Source of the DNA: Dendrocalamus latiflorus | Taxonomy: Eukaryota; Streptophyta; Magnoliopsida; Poales; Poaceae | Length of the DNA stretch: 64,000 nucleotides | NCBI GenBank assembly: GCA_017311315.1 | Contig: CM029666.1 | Location: forward strand, 31,878,749-31,942,748 | Direction: 5' to 3' | Shown here: positions 11,847 through 24,000 of the stretch, piece after piece | Position numbering within the stretch: position 1 is the stretch's first letter | Layout of the letters: each line of letters opens with the position of its first letter | Position numbers and translations under genes: made by a program | Notes under the pieces: model-generated | Told to the model about the DNA's origin: nothing | The model's database searches: none | Seen by the model: the letters and a program-made list of their open reading frames with translations, nothing else

Positions 11847-13250
11847 ATGGGTAACAAGGCGAAGGCTCAGGGTGGGCTAATATCCCTCCAGTACCCTCTC
11901 CTGACGATCGACAACTATTCGGTGTGGGCAATGAAGATGAAGGTGAACATGCGCGCCCAGGGAGTCTGCGGTGCAGTCGATCCGAAGGGGAAGGACAAGA
12001 AGGTGGACGACAAGGTAGATCAGACGGCTTTGGCCCTAATCTACCAGGCGGTGCCAGATGCGATGATGCATCAGCTCATCGGCAAGGAGACGGCACAAGA
12101 AGTGCACAAGGTGCTTCAGACGATGCACGAAGGAGTTGATCATGTCAAGGAGGTGCGGCTCCAGAATTTGCGGAGCGAGTTCGAGAATTTAAAGATGGAA
12201 GAGACCCAGTCGGTGGACGAGTTCGCCGGTAAGCTGAGTTCGTTGTTCAATCAAATTAACTCTCTTAGCGACAAGATGAGGAATCTGTGGCAGTAAAGAA
12301 GTACCTGCGCGTGCTTCCGGAGAAGTACATACCTGTTGTCACAACACTTATGTACTCCCCCGATCTGGACAAGAAGAAGATAGAGGAGATCACCGGATCT
12401 CTCAAGGGGCATGAGAAGTTACTGAAGGGGTTTCAGTCGCGCAAGGAGCAGGGTTCTCACAACGAGCAGGCATTGCTAGTAAGGGGAGATCCGAGAGACG
12501 GTCGTGGCTCATCATACAACCGCGGGAGGTGGCGCGGTCGAGGTGGTCAGAGTGGTCGAGGTGACAGGGGTGGCTGTGGAGACAATGCTGGGCAAGGAGG
12601 TGGTGAGAGATCCTATGATTTGTCACATGTCAAGTGCTTTGAATGTGGCGAATACGGGCACTACGCGATAAGATATCGCAGCAATAAAAAGTGCTTCAAC
12701 TGTAACGAGTTTGGGCACTTTGCTTTGGATTGCAAGAGCAAGAAGAAGGATGGGGAAGTGAACCTTGCCAAAGACAAAGAAGAAGATGACGGAGAGCTAG
12801 TACTTCTCTCCTTATATGTTGAAAAGGAGTCGGTCATGGTGGAACCGAATGAGGAGAATGTAGTTCCAAAACTACGCACGAAGGAAGAAAGCCATGATCA
12901 TACGGATCAATGGTACTTGGATAATGGAGCAAGCAACCACATGACGGGAAATCGCTCCATGTTCCACAAGCTCGACGAGAAGGTTTGGGGAAAGGTCAAG
13001 TTTGACGACGGCTCCACGGTGGAGATAAAGGGCAAATGGACGATGATGCTGTAATGTAGGAACGGGGATAAGAAGTTGTTGACAGGAATCTATTATATAC
13101 CAAGTCTATGCAACAACATACTAAGTCTCAGGCAGATGACGGAGAGAGGGTGCAAGGTGGTGCTGGAGGATGAGTTCTTGCGAGTGTATGACAAAAATAG
13201 AGATTTGTTAATGAAGCCGAAGTTTGTACAAGATTCCTTTGAAAACTTGT
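11847..13250 (+). pseudogene. C1 gag and beginning of protease, frameshifted
   Basis: The first frame (11847-12296) has the UBN2/gag pattern (YSVWAMKMKVNMRAQG, then LRSEFENLKMEE). It shifts near 12270-12290 into a second frame (to 13054) with an RG-rich linker and two zinc knuckles. The first knuckle (CFECGEYGHYAIRY) has Tyr in place of its last Cys; the second (CFNCNEFGHFALDC) is complete. The protease-like motif LDNGASNHMTG follows at about 12920. A stop at 13052-13054 and a broken Gag_pre-integrs stretch (13055-13250, LLTGIYYIPSLCNN) close the coding region. Confidence 0.8.
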
Positions 13251-13807
13251 AAACAGGTTTGGGTGGAGAGAGGCACAGATGGACGAGGTGCGAGGCAGCA
13301 GGAGGCAAGCCTGGCGCACAAGAAGTCATAACAAGGAAGGAGACCGAGTTGGCAAAGAAGCAAGACGAGGTAGAAGACATGGTCGTAATAAGGAATGACC
13401 CCAGAGGAGCATGCACCAAGCATGCAGTGGTCGTAGCGAGCAGCTCAGGAGGTGCACACAGGTATGCAACCAACTCTGAACGAGCGCATGCAGGCGGAGC
13501 GAAGCGGAGCAATGGTTCGGGTGGTCGGCACAGACCACATGCAGCTAGCATGGTCATGGCGAGCAAAGGCTCAGGAGGAGCTCTCACGCGGGCAGCGGAA
13601 GGAAGTCGGAGATGGGTCCCGAGGTGGCAGGAGGAAGCACAACATGGAGGACAGTGGTCGAAAGCAATGACACACGAAAATGAGAGGAGGTGCTCATGGA
13701 GGAAGCAGGAGAATGTGCTCCAGCCCAAGCAGGTATGCAAGGAAGAAGCAGAAGCAAGAAAGAAGATCGATGTGATCAAGAAGGAAAATCAAGATTAAGG
13801 AGATGAT
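13251..13807 (+). other. C1 non-pol filler and polypurine tract
   Basis: This purine-rich segment replaces the pol region. A 179-codon frame (13259-13798) is open, but it is low in hydrophobic residues and matches no retrotransposon domain I know. The polypurine tract TTAAGGAGATGAT abuts the 3' LTR. Confidence 0.5.
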
Positions 13808-14330
13808 TGTTAGGATTTAATCTTGTTTTTAGACGTATTTGAGTTGTACACGAGTACGCAGGTTTGCTGTATACGTCAAAGTCTAGTCCGTTTGCGAGTC
13901 GTATCTGAGTTAGTCGGTTTACCGTATTCGTATATGAGTCATATACGGCTTAGTGTCCGAGTCAAGTTCTGTTGCCGTATGGAACTTGGAGTCAGGTATG
14001 TATGGGCTTTTAAAGCCATGCAGGTTTGTAACGTGAGCAGTGCAATGCAAGTCGTGAGAAGGAAAGAAAGAAAGATTGAGAGAGAGGCAACAGATTAGAG
14101 AAGAGAGAAATAAAGGAGGAGAGAGGGGAGTTTTCAGTGGAAAGAACTCGCGTGTTTTGTGTTTTGGTTTCTTGGTGAGAGCATCGTCCGTGCAGGCCAG
14201 ACGAGGCGTTGAGAGTAGAGGTTTACGTATTTTTCGCGTACAGGATGCAAGTCTTGCGCGTACAAGAAAAGCCGCAAGCGAGGCAAACTATCAACCAGAG
14301 CGGTATCAAGGATCAAATTAAAATATAACA
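13808..14330 (+). repeat. C1 3' LTR
   Basis: It begins TGTTAGGATT and ends AATATAACA. It is nearly identical to the 5' LTR apart from scattered substitutions and a shorter GA tract. Confidence 0.9.
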
Positions 14331-15462
14331 TAAAGTAACTTTTCGGAATAAGGTCGGTTGGTAGAGCTTCACCGTGGGAATAGCAACTTCATTCTATTCA
14401 TTCTATATGAATGATAACTTTCCTCAAATAGTAACGCGCAGGGCATTCATTCCATATGGTGAATAGTAACGTGCAGGGCATTCATCTTTGCAAATTTTCT
14501 AAGAAAGTGAAACATTTGGGAGAAAAAAAAGAATTCTGTAAGCTGGACATTTGAATTGCACACCCCAGCTTGTTGCTCCGACACTGTTCCTAGTTTATAT
14601 GCCCCAAACTACAAAATCTGCTGTTTGGGTCTTGGATGCGCACAAAGAAGTTATACAAACCCTAATAGTTGCAGCTAGCATACCATCGTAATCGGATCGC
14701 ATTACATCATTTAATTAAGATAAGCCTCCGGCGAGCGACATGGAACCATCTCGAATTGGCAAAACGGGGCAGCGTCCTTTTCCGGCGAGGACCGCGGCGC
14801 CGGGCGCTACATCAAGGCACCTTCCGTCTGGCTGGACTACCGGCCGTCGCCGTCGCCGTCGGTCGCTCAGCCGTATGCGAGTTATACGCAAGCGTATGTT
14901 CGCGACCCACATGGCCACACACAGACGCGCACATGGGCCGCCGATGTGCCCCGATACGCACCGGCGCTAGGCGACGGCTCCGGCCGTCGCTTTTGGTCTC
15001 CTCATGCCTCCAAGGCAGCCGTCGCCGTCGCGCGCGGCCGGTGGGGCCGCCGACGGATCCTGATCGTCTAACCCACCTCCACCGCAGCTCGCGGCCCGAC
15101 GTGAAAGCACGGCGACATTCATCCTAGGATCAAGAGGCAGAATTGGCAATTCTCTCGGACAGAATTTCCCATTTCAAGGCCGGGAGTTGCAGAGCCACAG
15201 GGTTTACTGTCCATGGATTCTGGGTAGCATACATTCCGACAGCAGCCATCAGTCTTTACCAGATATTCCATGCTAGTAGCTTCGAAGAGTAAAGACTAAA
15301 CAGTGATGATATATATCCTTGCAAGTTGTACCATTATTGTTTTGTAAAAGAGAAAACAGACCAAGATAGGATTTTATTTTTTAATTGAAAACTATGCAGT
15401 TAGTTTTGCGGAAATATATTTTTATAACGAAGGGTAAGATGCTGGGGGGAAAGGCGATATAG

Positions 15463-15509
<47 letters not shown>

Positions 15510-16394
15510 CAAAGCACAGGAGGGGCATAAGGAAAGATGATGCTAACGGCAAGAGGCTGGGAGGAGATAAAGCAGACGCACGCGAGGAACAGTGATAACA
15601 AGTGATAGATAGCAGTAGCGCACGACACACAGTGATAACAAGGCGTGGTCCTGGGATGGACGTATCCATAGCCGTGCCGGGTCCATCGGGTTGGTTGCCA
15701 AGTCCGAATTTGGGCTTGCATCAATGCTGACAATTTCCATGAAATTTCGTTTATTTAGTTAACCTCTGAAAGGAAAACATTCAATCAAATTCTGGCCAAA
15801 TTTATCCTCATTTGAATTTTATCTAAATTTCTTTTATTTTTTTGGGTCAAATTTCGTCTAAAATTCAAATGACATTTGAACATTTTGACCAATGTTTATT
15901 TCATTCCTTTCGTCCCTTTCATTACCCTCCGAACTTTTTTTGCAAAACGAAAAAATTTCCCTCCTTGCATCCAGCTGACAGATCAACCCCCTTCAATGAG
16001 CTTTAGCCGGGCTAGCAGGCAAAGCATAATAGCCAGTTTGCTCCCAGAACCCAGGTCCCGAGTTGCCATCAGCGCGCCGGAATTAGAGCAATCACAGTGT
16101 TTAATGCACAGCTAGAGTGGAGTCTTTCAGAGAGCGAAATCCAGCAGGCCTCTAGATTTTGATGTACCAACTAGGACAAGCCAGAAACAAGAGCTAAGCA
16201 TTCGCGTCATGAGATCTCATACTGCACGTTTAGAAACCTTCGCTAAGATAGGGGGGAGTCGTCTTCAATACTTATTGCTTCATGTCAAGGATCAGAGATC
16301 CAGAAAGAAAACAATACCGCATGCATTTCTGTATATCCCTTTTGTGTTCATAAGATAAGAGCAGTTGAAGCCGGTATCACAAAAGGTAGTTGCT
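14331..16394. other. Intergenic DNA, no supported gene
   Basis: The left 150 bp continues the GATAACTT repeat. A GA microsatellite occupies about 15465-15507. A plus frame starting near 14730 stays open for about 110 codons (it includes GEDRGAGRYIKAPSVWLDY at about 14778-14835) and resembles coding composition, but I recognise no family and no partner exons. It may be a captured gene scrap. The rest is AT-rich. Confidence 0.35.
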
Positions 16395-18664
16395 CTAAAA
16401 CTCCAGCATTCGGCCCCTGAGGATAGCCTCAGCATTTCTGACTTCCTTCACTGGTCCAATGATGAATACCTGCATTAAGCAGGCAGATAATAATATGACG
16501 ATCAGTAAGTTAAGAAAATCAAGCATATATACGTTCATTTGGTTCAGTGGCTGAAAAAAAAAATACATGGAGGCTTATTGACAGAAGAGAATGGAAGACA
16601 GTTCTATGTTTCTGCAGGTATCTCCCCTTCTGCAATCTTATTCATACGCTATTCGTACTAACAGCGATTGCTTTCTCACTAGGTGTAGGCTTGCGGATCC
16701 ATACAGCTGGAAATAATTCAAGGGTAATGACTGCGACATATATAGGCTTGCATAATGTGGTAATGGGACAGAAAAAGTTTCATATGCATTCAATCTCTAG
16801 CCAAAGCCAGCCTACCGTGGCACTGATGATCACCTTAGCCAGAAGTTAGATATATCTGCCCAATAGTGATCGCCTTAAGATAAGTCCCTCAAGACTATTG
16901 TAGGCAGTGAAGAAGACAAAGGATGGAACCCCATAGGGCAAAACTAAAACAGAAATCAGAAAGGTTTGTGTAAAACTATAAATCATTTAAAACTATTTAC
17001 TGTTAAGAACCATGCATACGCTAGAAGTCCAGTCCTGCGAAAGGGTCTCTAGCCCAATGGTTAGAGGCCTGAGTAGCACCCCCCAGGTCCCGGGTTCGAC
17101 TCCCAGTGGGAGCGAATTTCAGGCTTGGGGGAAAAAAATCCCATCGCCTGCTACCACACCAAAGCACAGGTCTAAGGCCCCGCCAAGGCGTTGATCCAAA
17201 GGATCCGCCGGTAGTCTCACAAGGTCGGGCGATGGTGCCGCTGTGTAAGGGTGGAGCAGGGGTTCGGGGGTTTTCTCGGTCTGCGTGAGAAGACCTTCTT
17301 CTTAAAGCAATGCCCGGGGGGGTTCTTCCCCCCCGCAGGTCGAGTTTTTTTAGAAGTCCAGTCCTGTCAAACATTTGTGATAATACAGAGAGCCATTTTC
17401 AATTTAAGAAATGGGTTAGCACCATGATGCTCAGAGCTTAGCGCTTGATAATAATACCTTTCGCTGTGCATTACTAAATAATGCTTGTTGGTACTCTACA
17501 ATTCATACAACTACAAACTGTAGCTATTGCTGTTGATTTATTCAGCAATTCAGTGAACTGTCCAGTAATGAAAGAATACAACAGTTACGACAAGCAAGGC
17601 TCTGAGAAACCTACCCTGTCTGGAGGTCCTTTAGCACCACCAAAATGGATTTCAACACTGCAGATATGAGTGGAAACAAACCAGAGAAGATCAAATGAAG
17701 TTTTACAGCATAAAGATTATGGGATATCTACAGAATCAGACTTAAGATGTTTACTTGCAAGATTCTTTCGCAGCCATTATCGATGATCCCTTTCTGCCAA
17801 TAACACGTCCCATTTTCCCAGGAGGCAAATCTAAGACTGACAGGATATCCGCTTCAGGAACATAAACATCAGCTTCAGTGTCATCTGTATGACACAAAAA
17901 CAAATCAGCACAAATGTTCAGCAATGCCAACAATGTTCAATCAATTTGGTTGGCAAAGTTGAATATCAAAACATTGTTAATAGAACTAAAGAATGCAATG
18001 CAAAAACATCCATGTCATGTTAGTGATGCTTATATTAAGACCAAGCTAGGCTGTCAAAAGTTCAAGTTACTCTGTAACACACTGCACCTACAATGCAAAC
18101 CATAAAGCAATCACAATCATTAGGTTTCATATTTATCTGAAAAGCTACAATTAAAATGGATTTGAGCATATAGTAAGCTTCCTAATTTTGAACAGAAGGG
18201 GAGCAAACACATTTAAACGCAATGACCAGGGACAGTAGGAAGAGGTGGACAATCTGCCTACTGGTTGTCATTTATGCAAAAGCACCTGCAGTATAGTTCA
18301 CTGCGAACTGCCAGACGCGATAAAGATACTTTGCTTAACTTCTCCATCATTTTCTCATGTATATTGAGAAGGAAGCGCACATCATCTGTGGTTGCTTGAA
18401 TCATCATGTCAGACAAAGGCCTATTTGTCCAAAGGTTAGGGTCCTCAAAATCCATCAAAATTATAACCATTTGCCAGCTTTCATGAAAATATAATATCAG
18501 TAAAATGGAACATCGAATGGTTAAAAGTTATTATCGAAAGTAACACAAGCTTTCAGACCTTCAGCAGCAATAATGTTCTAAACAGGAGTTTTATAATTTT
18601 CATCACACATCGCTAACCTGCCTTAGAAGGGTACAGACTTCTTCCTTTTCAGGATACGGCATCC
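16395..18664 (-). pseudogene. 3'-5' exonuclease plus KH-domain gene, 3' half, 5 exons, one in-frame stop
   Basis: Five minus-strand exons fit splice signals and phases: 18618-18664 (PYPEKEEVCTLLRQ), 18227-18443 (exonuclease C-terminus, TTDDVRFLLNIHEKM and ELYCRCFCINDN), 17755-17884 (KH start, PPGKMGRVIGRKGSS with the GRKG loop), 17615-17657 (VEIHFGGAKGPPDR) and 16395-16469 (VFIIGPVKEVRNAE, ending at TAG). The order matches plant proteins that fuse a DEDD-type 3'-5' exonuclease to a KH RNA-binding domain, probably acting on RNA. The second exon has an in-frame TAG right after INDNQ, and its 3' donor (GTCATT) is weak. No exon for the exonuclease N-terminus is visible upstream, where 18973-45944 is almost all transposon. 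It is probably a pseudogene. Confidence 0.75.
17038..17350 (+). mobile_element. Au-like SINE in the last intron of the exonuclease/KH gene
   Basis: The tRNA-related head has an A-box-like TAGCCCAATGGTTAGAGG and a B box GGTTCGACTCC. The body ends in a T-run (GTCGAGTTTTTT). A perfect 16 bp target duplication, TAGAAGTCCAGTCCTG, flanks it at 17022-17037 and 17351-17366. The head and the T-ending tail match my memory of the plant Au SINE family. It lies antisense to the gene, inside the intron 16470-17614. Confidence 0.9.
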
Positions 18665-18972
18665 CTACATAAAGCAGTACCACAATATCACACCACACGA
18701 TCAAACAAACACGAAACACAGAAGAAAATGAGCTGCAGTCTTTCATACACTTAGTAAACATCAACATGGTATTGAGAGACGAAGGATTAATTGATACGAT
18801 GTTTGACAGAACCAACACATTTGTTAGCAAGAGGACTGATGGAATCACAGTATGTTATTCCAGCTAAGCAATACATTTGTAATTTCGTATGTAATGAGGT
18901 GTCATGTAAGCATCACATAAGGATTATGGACAGCTCAACCGAGATGTTAACACACTATCACTTGGTCGAAAC
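18665..18972. other. Intron-like flank between the gene fragment and C2
   Basis: AT-rich, with no exon-like frame. It joins 26417 onward if C2 is removed. Confidence 0.5.
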
Positions 18973-20487
18973 TGTTGTAATATTTGCGGTATAAGCAAAG
19001 ATATAAATATAATTCCAATATAGTCATATAAGCACACCAATGACATCAATTCATATATACAGAACATAACAAGTATGTAATCATATGAATTGAACATTTC
19101 ATTCATGATATACCACATATTCAATAATAGAAACAATGCTACTCTAAATATGAATATGTATGACAAAGTATAAAGCATGTGCTAATCAAGACTATCAATT
19201 AGATCAAGTTTAATTTATTATTTGTGCTCTCAAATTGTAGGGTTGCACAAGATTAAACTTGGCCGTTCCGCTACTAAATCATATACTCTTCCTTGATTGG
19301 TTATGCCAAATAATTAATTCAGTCTTTTGAGCTCTAGATATAAACTCTACAATCTCAAGATCAAAATATATTCAGCATGTGTACATTCAGACAGCAATAT
19401 ACAAACCATACAAGTTAACTACTGCTCAACAAATAAGGCTTTAACTTGTCAAAATTCTCTCCTAATAGATCAATGCATAAGCATGCTATAATCTGAAAAA
19501 CAGTATGAACCGAAAGGCACAAGAACACGTCATAATCTAGAGACTGTCTTCCAAAGTCACAAATTAACTATGACAGCAGGATTAATATTGACTAGAGCTC
19601 AAAGACTAATGTAACCAATCTCAGTATATGATCTGTATCATCATCGAGCAATAGTATATCCCACAGCAATCTATGTCTTCCAGTGCCAGATAATATATGG
19701 AAGATAAACAAACTAGCACAGCCACACAGATTGCACACAAAATCACAGAATCACTCACAAGACCGGTGATATTCGAAATCACCAGAAGAACAGGGGCTAG
19801 GCACGCTTGCGCGCTGTCCCAGAAAACCTATTGCCCTCACACCACCGTGAAAGAGCAGTAGGCACGGAGATACAAAGCCTAATCGCCGAGTAGATGCCCA
19901 CGCCGGCGAGTCGAGGTAGAGGTATGCCGCACAAGCACAGGGGAGGAGCCGGCCAAGCACCTTGCCGGAGAGCACCAGGGAATCAAAGTCGTCAAACACC
20001 ACAGGCAAATACTCAAAGAATGAGAGGAGAAGCTTCCTGTTGTTCCGGGCTCCAATGAAGAAGAGGGGTCTCTTCTTATAGCCGAAGGGAGGGGTTGCAC
20101 GGTGCCTCCAACGGCCGGGCCAAAGCCCGAGCCATCCACCATCGCCGTCCGCCTCCGTTGCGCACGCGAAGATCGGGCCTCGCGGGATGACCGAGCCATA
20201 CGGGAGAAGCAGCACGGGAGGGCGCGTGGGGAGGAGAGAGCGAGTCTTGCGGGGAAGAAGGACGCGCGGAAGGAGCACATCCAAAGCTGCAAAATCCGCG
20301 CCGAGCCGAAGCCCCTGCGCCGCCATTCTCCTCTCGCCTGACCCCCGCTCTTCTCTGCGCTCGGGTGGATGGGGAGGAGATGTCCTCCCCACCTTATCTC
20401 CAAACCGGCCCACCGACGGGTGGGCCCCATTCTTTCTCTCTCTCTATCAATATGGGAAATTCCCTTTTTGCCCTCAGTTATACAACA
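18973..20487 (-). repeat. C2 3' LTR
   Basis: It matches 24900-26411 throughout with scattered substitutions and small indels. A TATA-like GGCTATAAGAAG on the minus strand lies near 20070-20085 and marks the promoter. A 220-codon open frame here (19751-20413) is LTR sequence, present in both copies. Confidence 0.95.
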
Positions 20488-21021
20488 GTCCCCACCAATT
20501 TCTCAATTGATAACTGATGCTCAAAGTCTTGTTTAATATACAGCTGTTCGACTATGGGTACCTTTCGGGTTTGAACCCAAAGCCTAGCGACAAGGACTAT
20601 GACTCTGCACAGACAAAGGAGGACTACGCCTTGATCCAATGCCTTGGTGTGAGAATTTTCGCCCATATCACATTCTGTACTGGGTGGCTTGCCCTTTCCC
20701 TCTCGGGTTGGGACGTTACGGTCATGTCCCCATATCTAACTCATGAGTACTTTAAGAAAGTATACCCCTAACTTTCTTTGATCGCGACCTCACGATCGTA
20801 CTTACGTAGGTGAATTCTCCAGGGAATCCTGTAGGACGACTCCCGAAGTCATAAAGACATCGAATTCATTAAGAGCTATTGCTCAACCTTCCATACAGAC
20901 TGAGCACTGCAGCTAATGGGACCCTTTAGATGTGCTCTCTAATCCCACACAGTTTGTTGTCCTAGAGCCCATTTCACGGGATATCCGATCTCCTAGGATA
21001 AGTTACTACCAATGTGAGCCT
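20488..21021 (-). other. C2 3' untranslated region
   Basis: About 530 bp between the pol stop codon and the polypurine tract, with no recognisable coding sequence. Confidence 0.7.
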
Positions 21022-24000
21022 TTATACGGGTATGAGCCCCATTCCCTGAGACACTGCTTGGATGGCCTTCCGCGCCAATCCTTTAGTGAAAGGATCTGCC
21101 AAGTTCCTTTCAGACTGGATGTATTCTACAGTAATAACACTTGTCTCTCTGGCATGCCTTACTGACTTAAGTCGTCTCTTTTTGTGTTTTGAGGACTTCA
21201 TATTGTCCTTCCTACTCTTTGCCTTAACCAAAACAGTTTGGTTATCGCAGTAGGTTAAAATGGCTGGAATAGGCTTTTCCAGCACGGGCAGGTCAGAAAG
21301 GAGTTCTCGAATCCATTCAGCCTCTACGGCTGCTGAATCAAGAGCTACCAATTCAGCTTCCATGGTGGACCGTGTAAGAATAGTCTGTTTAGAGGACTTC
21401 CACGATACGGCCCCACCTGCTAGAGTGAATACATAACCACTCGTAGCCTTCATGTCATCCGAGTCACTGATCCAGTTAGCATCACTGAATCCTTCCAAGA
21501 CTGTCGGATGACCCGAGTAATGTATTCCCAAATTAGAGGTTCCCTTCAAATATCTTAGTACTCTTTCTAGTGCTATCCAATGATCATCTCCTGGATTGGA
21601 CGTATAACGACTCAATCTGCTCACAGCATAAGAGATGTTTGGTCTCGTTGCACTAGTTAGGTACATCAGGGATCCTATGATTTGAGAATATTTAAGTTGA
21701 TCCTTCCCATGTCCAGTGTTCTTATGTAGCTTTGCATTTGGATCATAGGGTGTAGCTGCTGGCTTACAGTCCGTGAACCCAAATCTGGTTAGGACTTTAT
21801 TCACATAATGAGATTGTGAAAGAGTAATCTCATTCTCACCCTTTATTAGCTTAATGTTTAAGATAACATCAGCTTCACCCAGATCTTTCATATCAAAATT
21901 CTGGGAAAGGAAAGACTTTGTACTATTGATCGCATCTATGTTGGTTCCAAATAGCAATATGTCATCTACGTAAAGACATAGAATGACACCTTCGCCCCCA
22001 CTAAACCGATAGTAGATACATTTATCGGCTTCGTTTACACAAAAGCCGACTGACGTTATCGTACTATCGAATTTCTCATGCCACTGCTTAGGAGCTTGCT
22101 TTAGACCATACAAAGATTTAATCAATCGACATACTTTCCTTTCTTGCCCTTCAACCACAAATCCTTCAGGCTGTTGCATATAAATCTCCTCATCCAACTC
22201 TCCGTTTAGGAAAGCGGTCTTTACATCCATTTGATGTACTAGGAGTTTGTATGCAGCAGCTAGCGCTAAAAGCACTCGTATTGTGGGTAAACGAGCCACA
22301 AGAGAGTATGTATCAAAATAGTCTTCACCTTCTTTTTGCGTGAAACCTTTAGCCACTAAACGGGCCTTGTACTTTTCTATAGTACCATCAGGTCTACACT
22401 TTCCTTTAAAGATCCATTTGCAGCCTACTGACTTACAACCAGGTGGGAGATCTGCAATTTCCCAAGTTCCGTTAGCTATGATGGAATCCATCTCGCTATG
22501 GACTGCCTCCTTCCAATAATCCACATCCGGAGATGCGTATGCCTCTGAAAGGGTTCGTGGTTCATCATCCACGACATAGGTGACAAAGTCATCTCCTAAT
22601 GACTTCTCGGTCCTCTGTCTCTTACTCCTCCTCAACTCCAAATCTGGAGCGGTGTTATCCACACTAGGAAAAATAGAGAGATCATCTATACCGATATGGT
22701 CACTACCTTCATTCGGTCTCATAGGAAACACATGCTCAAAGAATGTCGCATCACAAGATTCCATCACTATATTTGTAGTAATGTCACTCACCTCGGATTT
22801 GACCACTAGAAATCTATAAGCTGTGCTATTTATAGCATATCCTAGAAAGACAATCAACGGTCTTCGGACCAAGTTTCCTTTTCTTCGACGACGGCACATG
22901 CACTTTTGCAAGGCATCCCCACGTTCAAAGATAGGATAAGTTGGGTTTTCTCCCTTTCCATCCTTCATAGGGTGTTTCCTCCTGATTGCGAGGTGGAACC
23001 CTATTCAGGACATAATTAGCTGTGAGAACTGCCTCACCCCACCAATAGTCCGGCATATCTGAACTCTGAAGCATGGCGTTAACCAAGTCACAAAGAGTTC
23101 GGTTCTTTCTTTCGGCTATTCCATTAGACTGGGGTGAGTATGGTGGAGTAACTTCATGAATTATTCCAGTTTCTTCAAAGAATTGGGAGAACTCATGTAA
23201 GACGTATTCACTGCCTCGGTCCGTTCTTAACAGTTTGATTTTCTTGTCTAGTTGATTTTAAACTTCAGCTTTATAAATTTTAAAGTATTCAAATGCTTCA
23301 TCTTTCGATCTAAGTAGATAAATATAGCAATACTTAGTCGCATCATCTATGAGAGTTAAGAAGTATCGTTTGCCACCTTTAGTTAATATTCCATTCATCT
23401 CACAAAGATCAGAATGGATTAGTTCAAGTGGAGAAGTGCTTCGTCCTTCAACGCTATGAAAAGGTTTTCGGGGGTGCTTAGCTTGCACACACACTTCGCA
23501 TTTTGAACCCTTCTCATAATTGTAGCTTGGAATTAAACTCATCTTACTTAACCGCATAATGGCTTCAAAATTAACATGACATAACCGTGAATGCCAAATA
23601 TCATGAACTTTATTGCAATGGGAAACATTGTAAACGTTTACATTATTCAAATCAAGAATGGATAAGCGGAACATGCCTCCGCTATCATAGCCTTTGCCCA
23701 CAAAATTACCAAACTTGGTCAAAATGACCTTATTTGACTCAAATACAAGCTTTATTCCTTGCCTACACAGCATTGACCCGCTAAAGAGATTGCGAGTCAT
23801 CGCAGGCACATACAGCACGTCTTTTAGGGTGAGTGTTTTGCCCGAAGTGAGCTTCAGGCAAACTTGTTCGATCCCACGTACTGTTGCGGTGGCTCCGTTG
23901 CCCATTAGGACGGATCCACCACCTTCACCCTGAAATGAAGAAAAACAAGATCGATCAGCACATATATGTCTAGTAGCACCTGTATCAATCCACCAATCTA

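Larger units (their letters stand above)
11291..14330 (+). mobile_element. C1: internally deleted Ty1/copia LTR retrotransposon
   Basis: It has LTRs of 541 and 523 bp, an initiator tRNA-Met-type primer site, a gag gene and the start of protease, then about 560 bp of non-pol sequence before the polypurine tract and 3' LTR. Most of integrase, reverse transcriptase and RNase H are absent, so the copy cannot be autonomous. The flanks TAACC (11286-11290) and TAAAG (14331-14335) agree at only three of five bases, so a target duplication is not established. Confidence 0.9.

Noticed and set aside
13259..13798. 179-codon frame in C1 as an accessory gene
   Set aside because: It lacks any known domain and sits where pol was deleted; purine-rich filler is the simpler reading.
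17043..17115. Functional tRNA gene
   Set aside because: A- and B-box-like motifs are present, but the sequence continues into a SINE body with a T-tail and a 16 bp target duplication, and it does not close a full acceptor stem.
19751..20413. 220-codon minus-strand open frame starting MGRFGDKVGRTSPP
   Set aside because: It is part of the C2 LTR and is present again at 25678-26337; it spans the LTR promoter and leader.
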